Position numbers and translations under genes: made by a program
Shown: piece after piece, positions 4,899 through 5,158 of the stretch
How the letters are laid out: each line of letters starts with the position of its first letter
How positions within the stretch are numbered: the stretch's first letter is position 1
The notes under the pieces: model-generated
Told to the model about the DNA's origin: nothing
Database searches by the model: none
What the model saw: only the letters and a program-made list of their open reading frames with translations
DNA from: Actinomycetota bacterium
GTDB lineage: Bacteria; Actinomycetota; Humimicrobiia; Humimicrobiales; Humimicrobiaceae
Length of the DNA stretch: 5,158 nt
Direction of reading: 5' to 3'
Assembly (NCBI GenBank): GCA_023488645.1
Contig: JAMDDL010000218.1
Span: forward strand, 1-5,158

Positions 4899-5158
4899 TT
4901 GGTTATTTTTTATAGGAGTTTCAATTTAAGGTTGAAAAATTCTATGTTATTGAGATGAAAGAATAGATCATAATTGAGGGTTTTAAGATTTGAAGGAGGT
5001 GATATTAGTAAATTCTGAATATATATTTTTTAAAAACAATAAATATTATACGGGGAGGTAAAGTCTGAAAGAAAATTAAATTGGCAATATATATTTAAAA
5101 AATAAAACAGACTTAAGGACAATGGGTTTTTTCTTCTGATTGTGCAACACCTTTACAA
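4899..5158. other. Downstream region with orphan Shine-Dalgarno motifs and no supported gene
   Basis: No terminator with a T-run follows the BKACE stop. TTTCAA/TTGAAA around 4919-4937 forms a weak six-pair hairpin without one. AGGAG (4914-4918), AAGGAGGT (4993-5000) and GGGGAGGT (5052-5059) resemble strong ribosome binding sites, but no ATG follows at proper spacing. The only short frames are GTG 4999-5001, 20 codons to a TAA just after the third motif, and a frame ending VEKFYVIEMKE before TAG at about 4965. AATATATATTT occurs twice (5018-5028, 5086-5096). It may be decayed coding DNA. Confidence 0.4.
5113..5158 (-). CDS. Possible C-terminal end of a convergent gene entering from the right edge
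   Basis: The minus strand is open from the window edge for 14 codons (CKGVAQSEEKTHCP) to TAA 5115-5113. The amino acid mix is protein-like and a convergent gene would fit the layout, but this length is easily random and no domain can be recognised. Confidence 0.15.
   Translation of the reverse strand, partial: CKGVAQSEEKTHCP

Noticed and set aside
5118..5140. ATG at 5122 with AAGGA upstream
   Set aside because: The frame ends at TGA after five codons.
1..5158. CRISPR array, tRNA, insertion sequence or riboswitch
   Set aside because: There are no regularly spaced repeats, cloverleaf with GTTCGA-like arm, transposase motif or known aptamer core on either strand as read by eye.

Overview
This is an AT-rich window from a bacterium with strong AGGAGG-type ribosome binding sites and frequent non-ATG starts. 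The gene content (short phosphotransacetylase, beta-keto acid cleavage enzyme, zinc alcohol dehydrogenase, aspartate-type aminotransferase) suggests an anaerobic or fermentative low-GC organism, such as a clostridium-like Firmicute or an Atribacterota-like lineage. That placement is inferred from composition and enzyme types only. No rRNA or other phylogenetic marker is present.

Left half, all on the minus strand. A class I PLP aminotransferase (958 down to the left edge, C-terminus missing) starts at GTG behind AAGGAG. Upstream of it are about 360 bases of AT-rich spacer. Next comes a phosphotransacetylase-family acyltransferase (2368-1322) starting at TTG behind GGAGG. A 25-codon ORF overlaps its stop by ATGA and is of doubtful significance. 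Upstream of the acyltransferase, at about 2420-2813, minus-strand reading frames look like the decayed middle of a branched-chain amino acid/amide ABC-transporter substrate-binding protein, with an in-frame stop and a frameshift.

Right half, plus strand. A TTGACA promoter at 2828, a perfect 7+1+7 palindrome at 2867-2881 and a larger AT-rich inverted repeat precede a two-gene operon. Its genes are a zinc-dependent medium-chain dehydrogenase (2976-3995) and a beta-keto acid cleavage enzyme (BKACE/DUF849, 4017-4898). The dehydrogenase frame is complete, with catalytic and structural zinc ligands, but it has no ATG, GTG or TTG where the protein should begin. The codon at that place is ACG, preceded by two ATT codons.

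How the genes could work together (inference): the dehydrogenase oxidises a 3-hydroxy acid to a 3-keto acid. BKACE then cleaves this with acetyl-CoA into acetoacetate and a new acyl-CoA. The divergently encoded acyltransferase could turn acyl-CoA into acyl-phosphate for ATP formation. The BKACE lacks the Glu14 used by the lysine-fermentation enzyme Kce, so its substrate is probably not 3-keto-5-aminohexanoate. The last 260 bases hold several orphan Shine-Dalgarno-like motifs and no convincing gene.
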